A DNA stretch of 64,000 nt from Candidatus Pelagibacterales bacterium (GCA_002715505.1 PAZF01000004.1:18376-82375), one strand, 5' to 3'; shown: positions 46,514 through 56,698, counted from the first letter of the stretch. Notes: generated by a model from the sequence alone, not told the origin. Numbers and translations are program-made.

Positions 46514-46523
46514 AATAAAAAAT

Positions 46524-46868
46524 TTATTTTATATTTATTAGGTCATTAATTTTATTTGCTTGGGAAAAAGAATAATCGGTATAAAAAGAAAGCTTTGGAG
46601 AATATTTGGTCTTCAATTGTCTAGCCACTAACTTTGAAAACAAACTTGCACTTTCATTTAAAGTTTTTACTATATTCTTTTCTTCTTTACCCATACAACT
46701 TACAAAAACCTTTGCAAATCTAAGATCTGATGAAGGCTGGACTTCAGTTATCGTAATTAGATCCTCTTCTAATCCATGAATAGAGTTTTTTTTTTGCAAC
46801 AAAATATTAGATAAAACTGCTCTTATATTTTCTCCCACTCTTCTAGATCTATTATTGAGTATTTTCAT
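46524..46868 (-). CDS. rbfA: Ribosome-binding factor A
   Basis: The 114-residue KH-like protein opens with RSRRVGENIRAVLSNIL and has VSCMGKEEKNIVKTLNESASLF and LKTKYSPKLSFYTDYSF, all RbfA features. It acts in late 30S maturation. It lies between infB (12 bases) and truB (10 bases) in the nusA-pnp run. Confidence 0.92.
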   Translation of the reverse strand: MKILNNRSRRVGENIRAVLSNILLQKKNSIHGLEEDLITITEVQPSSDLRFAKVFVSCMGKEEKNIVKTLNESASLFSKLVARQLKTKYSPKLSFYTDYSFSQANKINDLINIK

Positions 46869-46880
46869 TTTTCCCTAAAA

Positions 46881-49358
46881 TTAATTTTCTTCTAACTTTC
46901 TCGGAGTGCTCTCAATTTCATAGCATTCAATAACATCATTTACTTGTAAATCTTTATAATCTTTAATAGCTATTCCACATTCCATACCTTCACTAACTTC
47001 TTTAGCCTCATCACTATGTCTTTTCAGAGTTTCTAAATCACCTGAATGTATAACAATGCTATCTCTTAACAATCTAATCTTACTTGTACGTTTAATTATT
47101 CCTTCTTTTACAAAACAGCCAGCTACCTTTCCAAGCTTTGATATTTTAAAAACTTTTTTAATCTCTGCAGTTCCCAAAAATTTTTCTTTTTCTGTTGGTG
47201 GCAACATTCCCGATAGCAAGCCTCTAACTTCATCAAAGATTTCATAAATAATCGAATAATACTTTATATTTATATTATGTTGCTTAGCAGACTTTTTTGC
47301 CTGTAAATCAGACCTAACATTAAATCCAATTATGAATGCCTCATTAGATGCTGCTAACACTACATCAGTTTCTGTAATTCCTCCGACTCCAGAAAGCAAG
47401 ATCTGAACATCAACTTCATCATTACCTATTTTTTCCAAAGAGTTTACTATTGCTTCTTTAGACCCCAATGCATCAGCTTTTACAATAACATTTAGTATCT
47501 TTTTTTCTCCGCTTTTTATAGTTTTTAATATATTCTCCATTGAGTTAGCTCTCGATAGAATAGTTGTTTTTTCTTTCTTAACAATCGATTTACGATATTC
47601 ACTTACTTCCCTTGCTCTTGACTCATTATCTACTACTATAATATCATCACCAGCTTGAGGAACATCATTTAATCCTAATATTTCTGAAGGCTCGGAAGGG
47701 TTTAAGTTACTTAAACTATCGCCCTTTTCGTTTATAATAGCTCTAATTTTTCCCCATTGAGAGCCTGCGACAACAATGTCACCTTTTTTTAGAATTCCTC
47801 TTTGTTGAACTACAGATGCAACCACTCCCCTGCCTTGCTCTCTTTTAGCTTCAATTATTGTTCCTTCCCCTCTTTGAGTCAAGCTAGCCTTTGTTTCTAT
47901 AATTTCTGATAAAAGAATAATATTCTCCAAAAGCGCATCTAAATTAGTTTTTTTCAGTGCAGAAACTTCTATAGAAGGAACATTTCCTCCAAGACTTTCT
48001 ACCAAAACATCATACTTTAAAAGTTCATTCTTTACTTTATTTGGATCAGCTCCATTACTATCAATTTTGTTGATAGCAACTATCATGGGAACTGAAGCAG
48101 CTTTAGCATGTTTTATTGCTTCTTCTGTTTGAGGCATAACACCATCATCTGCTGCTACCACTAAAACAACAATATCAGTAAGTTTAGCCCCTCTAGCTCT
48201 CATTGCGCTAAATGCTGAATGACCAGGTGTATCAATAAAAGTTACCTTTTTTTTATCTTTTGTTGTAACTTGATATGCTCCAATATGTTGAGTAATTCCT
48301 CCATGCTCTTTAGTTACAACATCTGTATTTCTTATAGCATCTAGAAGAGTAGTTTTACCGTGGTCTACATGCCCCATAACTGTTACTATAGGAGGTCTAG
48401 AAACTGCATCTTTTTTATCTTCTTTTGAAACATCTAAGCCAATCTCAATGTCCGCCTCAGAAACTCTTTTAGTTTTATGTCCAAATTCTAAAACTACTAA
48501 CTCGGCAGTATCTGCATCTATGGTTTGAGTAGCTGTTGCTGCAATATCATTTTTTATCAAAACCTTAATTACTTCCGCCACACGTGCAGCCATCCTATTA
48601 GCTAATTCCTGTACCGTTATAAATTCTGGAACTTTGACTTCTCTTACAATAGGCTTGTTGACATTCTCTCCAATAGTTTTTTCTTCTAAGGACTTTTTCT
48701 CTTTTTCTCTAGCCCTTCTAATTGAAGCAAGACTTCTTTGTCTTTCTTCATCTTCATAGGCTTGCTGTACAGTCATTTTTCCTGCTTGCCTTCGTGTATT
48801 TCCTTTTCCTAGAGATAATTGCTTTTTAAGATCAGCTCTTTGCTTTTTTGAACTAGCTTTTTTAGTAGTATCCTCTCTTTTTGGTTCGCTATCAATATTG
48901 GAAGGAATTCTTTCTAAATTATTATTTTGATATTTTTTATTTTTTAGCTGGTTTTCATCAGAAGCTTTATCTTTAATTTTCTGATTTTGGTATTGCTTAT
49001 TTTTAAAATCAGTTTCTTGCCTGGAAGAAATTTTATTTTCTCTGTCTATTTTGCTTGAATGAGCAGCCTCTTTTATTTTCTCTAATTTATCTTTAGTTGA
49101 TCTTTCCTGAGTCTTATCTGATATATCTTTTTTATTATTCTCTTCCAAATAACTATTTTCTCGATTCAGCGCAACTGTTTCTTTAGGTGCCTCGTTTTTA
49201 GAATCATTGTTTTTAGAAAAAGTTCTTACTTTTTTTACTTCAACGGCAACGGATTTCACTCTTCCATGACTAAAAGATTGTTTAACAGTTCCGCTGCCAA
49301 CAGTTTTTCTTAACTCTAGCTTATTTTTATTAATTAAACCTAATTTTTTTTTATCCAT
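46881..49358 (-). CDS. infB: Translation initiation factor IF-2
   Basis: The 825-residue protein has a long charged N-terminal region (about residues 1-230, rich in Lys, Glu and Asn) and the IF2_N segment (TVQELANRMAARVAEVIKVLI). The GTPase domain carries GHVDHGKTTLLDAIR, DTPGHSAFSAMRARG and NKIDSNGAD, and the C-terminal tRNA-binding domain is present. It delivers initiator tRNA. The gene follows nusA after 20 bases. The small ylxR gene often found between them is absent. Confidence 0.96.
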   Translation of the reverse strand: MDKKKLGLINKNKLELRKTVGSGTVKQSFSHGRVKSVAVEVKKVRTFSKNNDSKNEAPKETVALNRENSYLEENNKKDISDKTQERSTKDKLEKIKEAAHSSKIDRENKISSRQETDFKNKQYQNQKIKDKASDENQLKNKKYQNNNLERIPSNIDSEPKREDTTKKASSKKQRADLKKQLSLGKGNTRRQAGKMTVQQAYEDEERQRSLASIRRAREKEKKSLEEKTIGENVNKPIVREVKVPEFITVQELANRMAARVAEVIKVLIKNDIAATATQTIDADTAELVVLEFGHKTKRVSEADIEIGLDVSKEDKKDAVSRPPIVTVMGHVDHGKTTLLDAIRNTDVVTKEHGGITQHIGAYQVTTKDKKKVTFIDTPGHSAFSAMRARGAKLTDIVVLVVAADDGVMPQTEEAIKHAKAASVPMIVAINKIDSNGADPNKVKNELLKYDVLVESLGGNVPSIEVSALKKTNLDALLENIILLSEIIETKASLTQRGEGTIIEAKREQGRGVVASVVQQRGILKKGDIVVAGSQWGKIRAIINEKGDSLSNLNPSEPSEILGLNDVPQAGDDIIVVDNESRAREVSEYRKSIVKKEKTTILSRANSMENILKTIKSGEKKILNVIVKADALGSKEAIVNSLEKIGNDEVDVQILLSGVGGITETDVVLAASNEAFIIGFNVRSDLQAKKSAKQHNINIKYYSIIYEIFDEVRGLLSGMLPPTEKEKFLGTAEIKKVFKISKLGKVAGCFVKEGIIKRTSKIRLLRDSIVIHSGDLETLKRHSDEAKEVSEGMECGIAIKDYKDLQVNDVIECYEIESTPRKLEEN

Positions 49359-49378
49359 TAGAAATACCTTTAAGCATT

Positions 49379-50890
49379 TTACTCTTTAAACCAATCTTCT
49401 CTGGCTTTCATAATAATTTTATCAGCCTCTTCGTTATTATCAAACTTTCCTTCTAATATCTCTAATAATTCATCAGAGGATAAATCTGCTAAATCATTTT
49501 TAGTTTTAATATTATTTTTTCCTAAGATAACTATCATTTCTTGATCTAAACCTTCTATTTCTTTCATCTCATCTTCAATGCCTAATTTTACTCGTTCTTT
49601 TTCAAGTTCTTCTTCCTTTTCGTCTAGATATGCTATTGCTCTCTCTTTTAATTCTTTAGCTAAATTTTCATCAAACCCTTCTATTGACTGAAGTTCTTCT
49701 AAAGGCACATAAGCTACTGCTTCTATGCTTTTAAAGCCTTCACTTACTAAAAGGTGTGCTATAACATCATCTATAACCAAAGCATCTATGAATGTTTGCG
49801 TCTCTTTTTTTAATTCTACTTGTCTTCTTTCGGATTCTGCTCCTTCAGTTAGAATAGTTATTTCCCATTTAGAAACTTGCGAAGCCAACCTGACATTTTG
49901 TCCTTTTCTTCCTATAGCTAAACTTAACTGATCATCTGGAACAATCACTTCTACCTTCTTATTTTCTTCATCAAGCACTACTTTAGTAACTTCTGCAGGC
50001 GAAAGCGTATTAACTATAAATGAAGCTGCATCTTCTGACCAAGTAATAATATCTATTTTTTCACCTTGTAGTTCATTAACAATTGCCTGAACTCTGCTCC
50101 CCCTCATTCCAACACAAGCCCCAACTGGATCAATTGTTTTATCATTCGACAAAACAGCAATTTTAGCTCTACTACCTGGGTCTCTAGCAACAGAAATAAT
50201 TTTAATAATCCCGTCATAAATTTCAGGAACTTCTTGAGAAAAAAGTGCTGCCATAAAATCATTACATGTTCTTGATAGGTAAATTTGAGGACCGTTTAAG
50301 TCTTTTTTTACTGAAGTAATATAAGCCCTAACTCTATCCCCTGGTCTAAAGGTTTCACGAGCAATTGTGTCATCTTTTCGCATGTAAGCTTCGGCTTTTC
50401 CTAAATCGAGAAATACATTTCCATATTCTACTCTTTTAACTACTCCATTGATAATCTGTCCTTGTTTATCTTGAAATTCTATAAACTGTCTTTCTTTATC
50501 AGCCTCTTTTACTCTCTGTACTATTACTTGCTTTGCCGTTTGAGCTGCGACTCTACCAAAATCTATCGGAGGCAAAGGATCATAAATAGTATCACCCAGC
50601 TTTGCATCTTTGTTGTAACCCTTTCCTTCTTCTAGGGATATTTGATTAGATGAATCTTCAATATTGTCAACCACATGCAAAACCCTATTAATTTTAATTT
50701 CACCAGTTTTTTCATCTATGGAAGCTTTTACTTCCAAGTCCTGACCATATTTTTTTTTTGCAACAGATTGAATAGCTTGCTCCATTGCCTCTATTACTAT
50801 ATTTTGCTCAATAGATTTATCCCTTGCTACCGCTTCAGCTATTTGCAAAAGTTCTGGTCTTACTACTGACAAACCCTCTTTTTCACTCAT
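49379..50890 (-). CDS. nusA: Transcription termination/antitermination protein NusA
   Basis: The 503-residue protein has the N-terminal polymerase-binding domain, an S1 domain (QIINGVVKRVEYGNVFLDLGKAEAYM), two KH domains (GACVGMRGSRVQAIVNEL; AIGRKGQNVRLAS), and two C-terminal acidic repeat domains. It controls pausing, termination and antitermination. rimP, which usually precedes nusA, is missing: only 147 bases separate nusA from trmB. Confidence 0.95.
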   Translation of the reverse strand: MSEKEGLSVVRPELLQIAEAVARDKSIEQNIVIEAMEQAIQSVAKKKYGQDLEVKASIDEKTGEIKINRVLHVVDNIEDSSNQISLEEGKGYNKDAKLGDTIYDPLPPIDFGRVAAQTAKQVIVQRVKEADKERQFIEFQDKQGQIINGVVKRVEYGNVFLDLGKAEAYMRKDDTIARETFRPGDRVRAYITSVKKDLNGPQIYLSRTCNDFMAALFSQEVPEIYDGIIKIISVARDPGSRAKIAVLSNDKTIDPVGACVGMRGSRVQAIVNELQGEKIDIITWSEDAASFIVNTLSPAEVTKVVLDEENKKVEVIVPDDQLSLAIGRKGQNVRLASQVSKWEITILTEGAESERRQVELKKETQTFIDALVIDDVIAHLLVSEGFKSIEAVAYVPLEELQSIEGFDENLAKELKERAIAYLDEKEEELEKERVKLGIEDEMKEIEGLDQEMIVILGKNNIKTKNDLADLSSDELLEILEGKFDNNEEADKIIMKAREDWFKE

Positions 50891-51037
50891 AAATTCCTCT
50901 TAATTACAAATCTTCATTATAATGATAAAGCAAAAAAAAATACGAAGAAAAATCTTCCTAACAAAAAAATCCTCATTTGTTGAATTAGTAAAGTTGGTAG
51001 CTTTACACATTATAGATTATAGTATTATAAGAAATTT

Positions 51038-51727
51038 TTATAATATATCTACTTTTTTTTTAATTACTAAATACTTAGGTATTGTAGTTTTTTTTAAAGA
51101 TTTTTTAGAATATTTAGTTTCACTTAGCAAATCAGGGAGACTATGAAAGTTTCTTTCATTTTCAATCTTATAATTTTTATTATTATACAAAAAAAAATTT
51201 TTTACCTCTGAAAAATAATCCTCCACGTCTGTTCCAAAATAAATCTCTCCATCCTTTTTAAGAGCCTCTAAAAATAAATTTATATTAATTTTATTGAATA
51301 ACCTTCTTTTCCTGTGTCTTCTTTTAGTCCATGGATCAGGAAATAAAATAATAATTTTAGAAAAAAATTTCTTAGGAAGCAGGCTTAATAATATTCTTAC
51401 ATCTTTATCAAAAATCTTTACTCGATTCTGATCGCGCTCTTTTAAAGTTGCTAAAAAATTAGCAATTCCATTTAAAAATGGCTCACAGCCTATAAATATA
51501 GAATCTTTATCATTCCCAATCATGTATTTCAAGTTATCTCCCATTCCAAATCCAACTTCTAAAATAAATTTTTTATTATTCCTAGAATTTACTTTAGTAA
51601 ATTTCTTGATATCAGTGTTTTTTAATTTTACTTTAGGAAATATTTTCTTTATGACATTTAGCTTTGCTTTGCTAAGCCTGTAGCATATTCTTCTACCATA
51701 ATAATTGAATTGATTTTTTTCTAAAAT
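51038..51727 (-). CDS. trmB: tRNA (guanine(46)-N7)-methyltransferase, no canonical start codon
   Basis: The clear TrmB part has EVGFGMGDN, FIGCEPFLNG, ILFPDPWTKRRHRKRRL and GTDVEDYF. The conserved N-terminus FNYYGRRICYRLSKAKLN is encoded in the same frame upstream of the first ATG (51544), so the gene must begin earlier. The frame is bounded by TAA (51736-51734) and holds no ATG, GTG or TTG. The only start-like codons are ATT at 51730 and 51727, overlapping the metK stop. This would give about 229 residues, the usual length. ATT starts are rare but known (infC, pcnB). A sequence error is the alternative. It methylates G46 in tRNA. Confidence 0.85.
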   Translation of the reverse strand: MLEKNQFNYYGRRICYRLSKAKLNVIKKIFPKVKLKNTDIKKFTKVNSRNNKKFILEVGFGMGDNLKYMIGNDKDSIFIGCEPFLNGIANFLATLKERDQNRVKIFDKDVRILLSLLPKKFFSKIIILFPDPWTKRRHRKRRLFNKININLFLEALKKDGEIYFGTDVEDYFSEVKNFFLYNNKNYKIENERNFHSLPDLLSETKYSKKSLKKTTIPKYLVIKKKVDIL

Positions 51728-52899
51728 AATCTTTTAATTTCTTCTACTTTATCTAATTTTTCCCAAGGAAAGAAGTCGCCTCCTTCATCTTCTCTTCCAA
51801 AATGACCAAAATAAGAAGTTTTCTGATAAATTGGTTTAGCTAGTTTTAGCATTTCTCTTATCCCGGCTGGAGTTAATTGAAATATTTTTTTTATTACATC
51901 AACTATTTTTTTATTATCTATTTTAGATGTGTTATGAGTATCTAAAAAAATAGAAACAGGATCTGCTACTCCTATAACATAAGCTAGTTGTAGAGTACAT
52001 TTTTCTGCCACTCCTGCAGCTACTAGATTCTTTGCTATGTAACGAGCAGCGTAGGCTCCTGATCTATCAACCTTAGATGGATCTTTTCCTGAAAATGCTC
52101 CTCCACCATGCGGACATACCCCTCCATAAGTGTCTACTACTATTTTTCTTCCTGTAAGACCTGCATCACCATGAGGCCCTCCTATCTCAAATCTTCCAGT
52201 TGGGTTTATAAGTATATTTTCATCAGGACATTCCCATCCATTGGGTAAAATATCACGTATAACTGGCAACATAATTTGTTTAATATCATCGGTATTATAA
52301 GAATTAATATGCTGTATAGAGAGCACAATTGAATGTACTCCGGTTGGTTTATTTTCTTTATAAATAATTGAAAATTGTGATTTTGCATCGGGACCCAAAC
52401 CTGTAACTTCTGAGTTTAACCTTTTGTTTCTAATAGATTTAAGCAGCTGGTGACTAAGTTGTATTGGTAAAGGCATGTAAGCATCTGTTTCATTAGTTGC
52501 ATATCCAAACATTATTCCTTGATCACCAGCACCTTCTTCATTTTTTCCAACTGCATCAACTCCCATACTTATGTCTGGAGACTGATTATGCAAATTGATA
52601 TCAATATTAACCTTATCCCAATGAAAAGTACTCTGCTCATAACCGATCGACTTAATTACTGATCTAGTAATTTGATCTATATGTTTGTTATTAATATGAA
52701 CTAAATCTCCATCTCCTCTAACTTCACCTGCTATAAAAACCTTATTAGTAGTAACCATTGTTTCACATGCTACCCTTGCTAGTTCTGGTGTTTTACAATT
52801 TTCCAAATAATAATCAACTATGGCATCAGAAACTTGGTCACAGATTTTATCAGGATGACCTTCTGAAACACTTTCGCTTGTAAATATAAACTTACTCAT
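51721..52899 (-). CDS. metK: S-adenosylmethionine synthetase
   Basis: The 392-residue protein opens with FTSESVSEGHPDKICDQVSDAI and has GAGDQGIMFGYA and GGGAFSGKDPSKVDRSGAY, all hallmark segments. It makes SAM from methionine and ATP and so feeds the methyltransferases nearby (trmB, ubiE). It overlaps the lnt stop by four bases. I see no SAM riboswitch in front of it, as the upstream DNA is lnt coding sequence. Confidence 0.96.
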   Translation of the reverse strand: MSKFIFTSESVSEGHPDKICDQVSDAIVDYYLENCKTPELARVACETMVTTNKVFIAGEVRGDGDLVHINNKHIDQITRSVIKSIGYEQSTFHWDKVNIDINLHNQSPDISMGVDAVGKNEEGAGDQGIMFGYATNETDAYMPLPIQLSHQLLKSIRNKRLNSEVTGLGPDAKSQFSIIYKENKPTGVHSIVLSIQHINSYNTDDIKQIMLPVIRDILPNGWECPDENILINPTGRFEIGGPHGDAGLTGRKIVVDTYGGVCPHGGGAFSGKDPSKVDRSGAYAARYIAKNLVAAGVAEKCTLQLAYVIGVADPVSIFLDTHNTSKIDNKKIVDVIKKIFQLTPAGIREMLKLAKPIYQKTSYFGHFGREDEGGDFFPWEKLDKVEEIKRLF

Positions 52900-54431
52900 A
52901 AACTACTCTTTTTATTTTTGCCATAAAAAAAGGCAATACATGTCAGAAAAAACAATGTCAACATAATTAAATAAAACAAAGTTTCCCCATAAATACTATA
53001 CATAGTTTTTACAGATTTTAAATTTAATTTATAATCAATCACTCCTTTCTTATCTACACTCAATTTAGATATAACCTTTCCAGATGGAGCTATAATACCA
53101 GATATACCTGTATTTGCTGCGCGAATTAGTGTAAGCCCTTCCATAACAGCTCTTATTTTAGCAAGAGAAAAATGTTGATATGGACCTGAAGAATCTCTGT
53201 ACCATGCATCATTAGTAATGTTTATAATTAAATTGTAATCACCTTTAATACTTTTAGAAAGCTTTGGGAAAATTACCTCGTAGCAAATCAAAGGAAGTAT
53301 GTTAATTTTTTCAGAAAGCTTTAAAAAATTTGCCTTATTGCCTACAGAAAAATCTAGATTTCCTGACGTTAGTTTATCCACATTTATTAAACCTCTAAAA
53401 GGGATAAATTCTCCAAACGGAACCAGTTTAAGTTTGTCATGATAAGTAATATTTTTAAAATTTTTTTTAATTAAATACATTGTATTATAAATTTTTAAAT
53501 CATGATTTTTTTTTTCTGCTCTTACAGCCCCTAAAATTAAATTATCAATATTATCTAAGCCAAATTTTTTTTTATGTGTTATTTTTTTAAGCTCAACAAT
53601 ATCAAAGTTTATTGCAGTTTCTGGTAATATAATGAGATCGAATTTTTTATAATTATTTTGAGTTGTTAAAGAAGTTAATTTTTCATAATTTTCTTTCAAC
53701 TTATTTTTATTCCATTTATGTTCTTGTTTTATATTTGGCTGGACAACTCTCAACAAAATTGTATCTATTAAAATTTCTTCAGTATTTAAAATTTTAGGTA
53801 AAAACAAAACACTTAGAATAAAAGGGAATGAAAATAAAATTGCTTTTCTTAAATTAAATAAAAGATAATAAAATGAAATTATTAAAGAATAAGTTAATAA
53901 ACTATATCCCCATACTCCTAGTATTGAAAATGGATACATAGTCATGCTGCTAAACGACCATATTGTAGAAATCGGAGTCCATGGGAAACCCCAAAAAATA
54001 TTTCCTTTTAACCAATCAAATAATGAAAAAATAAAAATAAAAAAAATTCCAAAATGTATACTTTTATAATTTTTAAAGAATTTAAATAAAAAGTAAAAAG
54101 CTAAACCCATAAAGACAGCTAAGAAAGAGCATAATATTAAAATTGCAGCTGCTCCTAAAATATATCCACCTGCATCAGCAGTTTCAAAGGAAATAGCAAT
54201 CCAATAAAGCAGCCCTAAATGATTGCCTAAGCTATATAAAAAACCATATAAAAAAAAATTATGCTTTTTATTTTTGTTTAGAGTTAATAGATATATGATT
54301 ATAAAAAAAGAAAATATTGTTATAGGAAAAAAATTAAAGGGGGCATAACCTACACTAGATATAAATCCAATAAAGAATATAAAAAGCTTTAAATACTTAC
54401 TTTCAGTCAGAAGTGTTATTTTATTTTTCAA
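52896..54431 (-). CDS. lnt: Apolipoprotein N-acyltransferase
   Basis: The 511-residue membrane enzyme has N-terminal membrane spans and a nitrilase-like domain with the catalytic triad visible: Glu in LILPETAINFD, Lys in HDKLKLVPFGEFIPFR, and Cys in LPLICYEVIFPKL. It adds the third acyl chain to lipoproteins in the inner membrane. It overlaps corC by 11 bases. Confidence 0.93.
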   Translation of the reverse strand: MKNKITLLTESKYLKLFIFFIGFISSVGYAPFNFFPITIFSFFIIIYLLTLNKNKKHNFFLYGFLYSLGNHLGLLYWIAISFETADAGGYILGAAAILILCSFLAVFMGLAFYFLFKFFKNYKSIHFGIFFIFIFSLFDWLKGNIFWGFPWTPISTIWSFSSMTMYPFSILGVWGYSLLTYSLIISFYYLLFNLRKAILFSFPFILSVLFLPKILNTEEILIDTILLRVVQPNIKQEHKWNKNKLKENYEKLTSLTTQNNYKKFDLIILPETAINFDIVELKKITHKKKFGLDNIDNLILGAVRAEKKNHDLKIYNTMYLIKKNFKNITYHDKLKLVPFGEFIPFRGLINVDKLTSGNLDFSVGNKANFLKLSEKINILPLICYEVIFPKLSKSIKGDYNLIINITNDAWYRDSSGPYQHFSLAKIRAVMEGLTLIRAANTGISGIIAPSGKVISKLSVDKKGVIDYKLNLKSVKTMYSIYGETLFYLIMLTLFFLTCIAFFYGKNKKSSL

Positions 54432-55245
54432 TTATGTTTTCGCTCCTAGAAACGAGAACTTTATTTATTCTTCTATTATCAGCTTCTAAAATCTTAAAAT
54501 TAAGACCTAATTTAGGGTGTGATATTACTTCATTTACATTAGGTATTTTTCCACTTATTGTAAAAATTAAACCCCCTACGGTATCAACTTCTTTATGTGC
54601 ATCAATATGAGAAAAATTTAAACCTAATGCTCTTTCCAAATCAGAGGTTAATGCTCTAGCATTTACTAAAAAAGCCCCATTATCTAAACTCGTAACCATA
54701 GGTCCTTTCTTAGAGTCATGTTCATCTTCTATTTCTCCTACTATCTCTTCTACTAAATCTTCAATAGTAACCAGTCCATCTGTTCCTCCATGCTCATCTA
54801 CAATTATTGCTAAATGAGTTCTTGTGGCTCTCATTTGACCTAGCAGGTCATTTACTAGCATTGAAGGAGAGGCAAAAAGGACATTTCTTTTAATCTTATT
54901 AATGGAAAAAGCTTCATTTTTTTTCCAAAAGTTTAATAAATCTTTTACATGTATCATACCAACTATATTATCTAGTTGTTCACTGTAAACAGGAATTCTA
55001 CTGTGTGATGCTTTAAGGAAAAGGCTCAGTGTGCTATTTAAATTGGAGCTTGCTGACAAAGCCACTATGTCTGCTCTAGGTACCATTATATCTACAACCT
55101 GAATATTTCCCAATTTTAATAAATTACCCAACATGTTGGTTTGATCATTTGAAAGACTATTATTAGCCTTTAGCCCTTCTACTAATTCATATGACTTAGG
55201 TTGGAATTTAAAAATTTTTTTAAGGAACTCTATAAAATTTTTCAT
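54421..55245 (-). CDS. CorC/HlyC family CBS-domain protein
   Basis: The 274-residue protein has tandem CBS domains (VDIMVPRADIVALSA, then RATRTHLAIIVDEHGGTDGLVTIEDLVEEIVGEIEDEHD) and a C-terminal transporter-associated domain. It lacks the membrane DUF21 domain, so it is the soluble CorC type found between ybeY and lnt. A role in magnesium/cobalt efflux or envelope homeostasis is proposed for the family. Confidence 0.88.
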   Translation of the reverse strand: MKNFIEFLKKIFKFQPKSYELVEGLKANNSLSNDQTNMLGNLLKLGNIQVVDIMVPRADIVALSASSNLNSTLSLFLKASHSRIPVYSEQLDNIVGMIHVKDLLNFWKKNEAFSINKIKRNVLFASPSMLVNDLLGQMRATRTHLAIIVDEHGGTDGLVTIEDLVEEIVGEIEDEHDSKKGPMVTSLDNGAFLVNARALTSDLERALGLNFSHIDAHKEVDTVGGLIFTISGKIPNVNEVISHPKLGLNFKILEADNRRINKVLVSRSENIIEK

Positions 55246-55721
55246 ATTTGCCTATAGTGTTTATAAGGGTTGTAAATATTTAAAATTTTTAAAATTCTAA
55301 TTTCTTCAGTTTGCATAACTTTTTCATTTATTTTGTTATCATGATCATATCCTTTTAAATGTAAAATGCCATGTATTAGCAGGTGAGACATATGGTGAAT
55401 AAAGCTTAAATTTCCAAAAGTTGCTTCTTTTTTTAGTGTTTGATAAGCCAAAATTATATCACCTAAATAATTTTTTTGATAATTAGAATTAGAAATAATT
55501 CTATCCTGTGGAAAACTTAAAACATTCGTAGGTTTATTTTTCCCCTTCCATTTACAATTTAAATATTGAATTTGTTTGTCATTGGAAAGAACAATAGAAA
55601 CCCCATATCTTTGCAAATTGCAAACCTTAAGAATCTTTCTTATCATACTAATTGAATTACTATTCCATCTGGGTTCTAATAATGTAATATTTATATCCGA
55701 ATTAAAGTTTATCAATCTCAT
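55242..55721 (-). CDS. ybeY: Endoribonuclease YbeY
   Basis: The 159-residue protein has the zinc-binding motif HLLIHGILHLKGYDH and the TNVLSFPQD segment. YbeY acts in 16S rRNA 3'-end maturation and ribosome quality control. It overlaps phoH by one base and corC by four, typical of the phoH-ybeY-corC run. Confidence 0.92.
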   Translation of the reverse strand: MRLINFNSDINITLLEPRWNSNSISMIRKILKVCNLQRYGVSIVLSNDKQIQYLNCKWKGKNKPTNVLSFPQDRIISNSNYQKNYLGDIILAYQTLKKEATFGNLSFIHHMSHLLIHGILHLKGYDHDNKINEKVMQTEEIRILKILNIYNPYKHYRQI

Positions 55722-56698
55722 TACTCTTGATCAGTAAAAATATTTTTTTTTCTATAACTTTTTACTATTGCATTTACTATAGGATGTCTAACAACATCTT
55801 TATCATCAAACTTTATGTGACTTACTCCAGCAATAGAATTAGTTACTTCTAAAGCTTCATATAAGCCAGAATTTCCTTTTTTAGGTAAATCAATCTGTGT
55901 TAAATCTCCGGTTATTACCATTTTTGACTCTTTTCCCAGTCTTGTAAGAAACATTTTCATTTGCATTGGTGTTGTATTTTGAGCTTCGTCCAAAATTATA
56001 TATGAATATGATAAAGTTCTCCCTCTCATAAAAGCCAAAGGAGCTATTTCAATTTTTTCTTTCTCTATAAATTTAGCAATTTTATCTTTATACATACAAT
56101 CTCCAAGCGCATCATACAAGGGCCTTAAATAAGGGTCTATCTTATCTTTCAAATCTCCTGGCAAAAAACCTAGTTGCTCTCCAGCTTCAACAGCTGGTCT
56201 AGATAAAATAATTTTTTCTATATTTCCTTTACTAATTTGTTCCACTGCATCTGCTACAGCTAAATATGTTTTACCGGTACCAGCAGGGCCAACCCCAAAA
56301 GTCATCGTATTTTTTTTAAGCGCATTAATAAAATTTGCTTGAGATAAACTTCTCGCCACAATTTTCTTTTTTGGTGTATTTATAGCTGATTTTTTTATAT
56401 CATTATTATTCAAAGATGAAAGTCTAATAGCATTTTCTACTTCATCATTATCTATAATTTTTTTCTCTCTTATAATCTCTATCAGACTTGATAATATATT
56501 TTTTGCCCTATTGGCTTCTTCGCCCTCAATCGTGAGTATATTTCCTCTGGCATTAATTTTTAAGTTTAGCGATTTTTCAATATACTTTATATTTTTGTCA
56601 CTTTCACCAAAAAGAGGAATGGCAATAGAATTGTCATTCACATCAAATACTATTTGATTGTTATTAGCTATTTTTATACTATTTCTCCCATAAGACAA
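55721..56698 (-). CDS. PhoH-like ATPase
   Basis: The 325-residue protein has the P-loop GPAGTGKTYLAVADAV, ILSRPAVEAGEQLGFLPGDLKDKIDPYLRPLYDAL, and the Walker B region YIILDEAQNTTPMQMKMFLTRLG. PhoH-type ATPases are thought to act in RNA metabolism. The first codon is TTG at 56698, inside the 3' end of miaB. The start is uncertain, but the N-terminal region before the ATPase core is needed for the usual length. Confidence 0.9.
   Translation of the reverse strand: MSYGRNSIKIANNNQIVFDVNDNSIAIPLFGESDKNIKYIEKSLNLKINARGNILTIEGEEANRAKNILSSLIEIIREKKIIDNDEVENAIRLSSLNNNDIKKSAINTPKKKIVARSLSQANFINALKKNTMTFGVGPAGTGKTYLAVADAVEQISKGNIEKIILSRPAVEAGEQLGFLPGDLKDKIDPYLRPLYDALGDCMYKDKIAKFIEKEKIEIAPLAFMRGRTLSYSYIILDEAQNTTPMQMKMFLTRLGKESKMVITGDLTQIDLPKKGNSGLYEALEVTNSIAGVSHIKFDDKDVVRHPIVNAIVKSYRKKNIFTDQE

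Noticed and set aside
50922..51146. Plus-strand ORF in the nusA-trmB gap as a lost rimP
   Set aside because: Its translation has no RimP features and it overlaps trmB in antisense. It is a chance AT-rich ORF.
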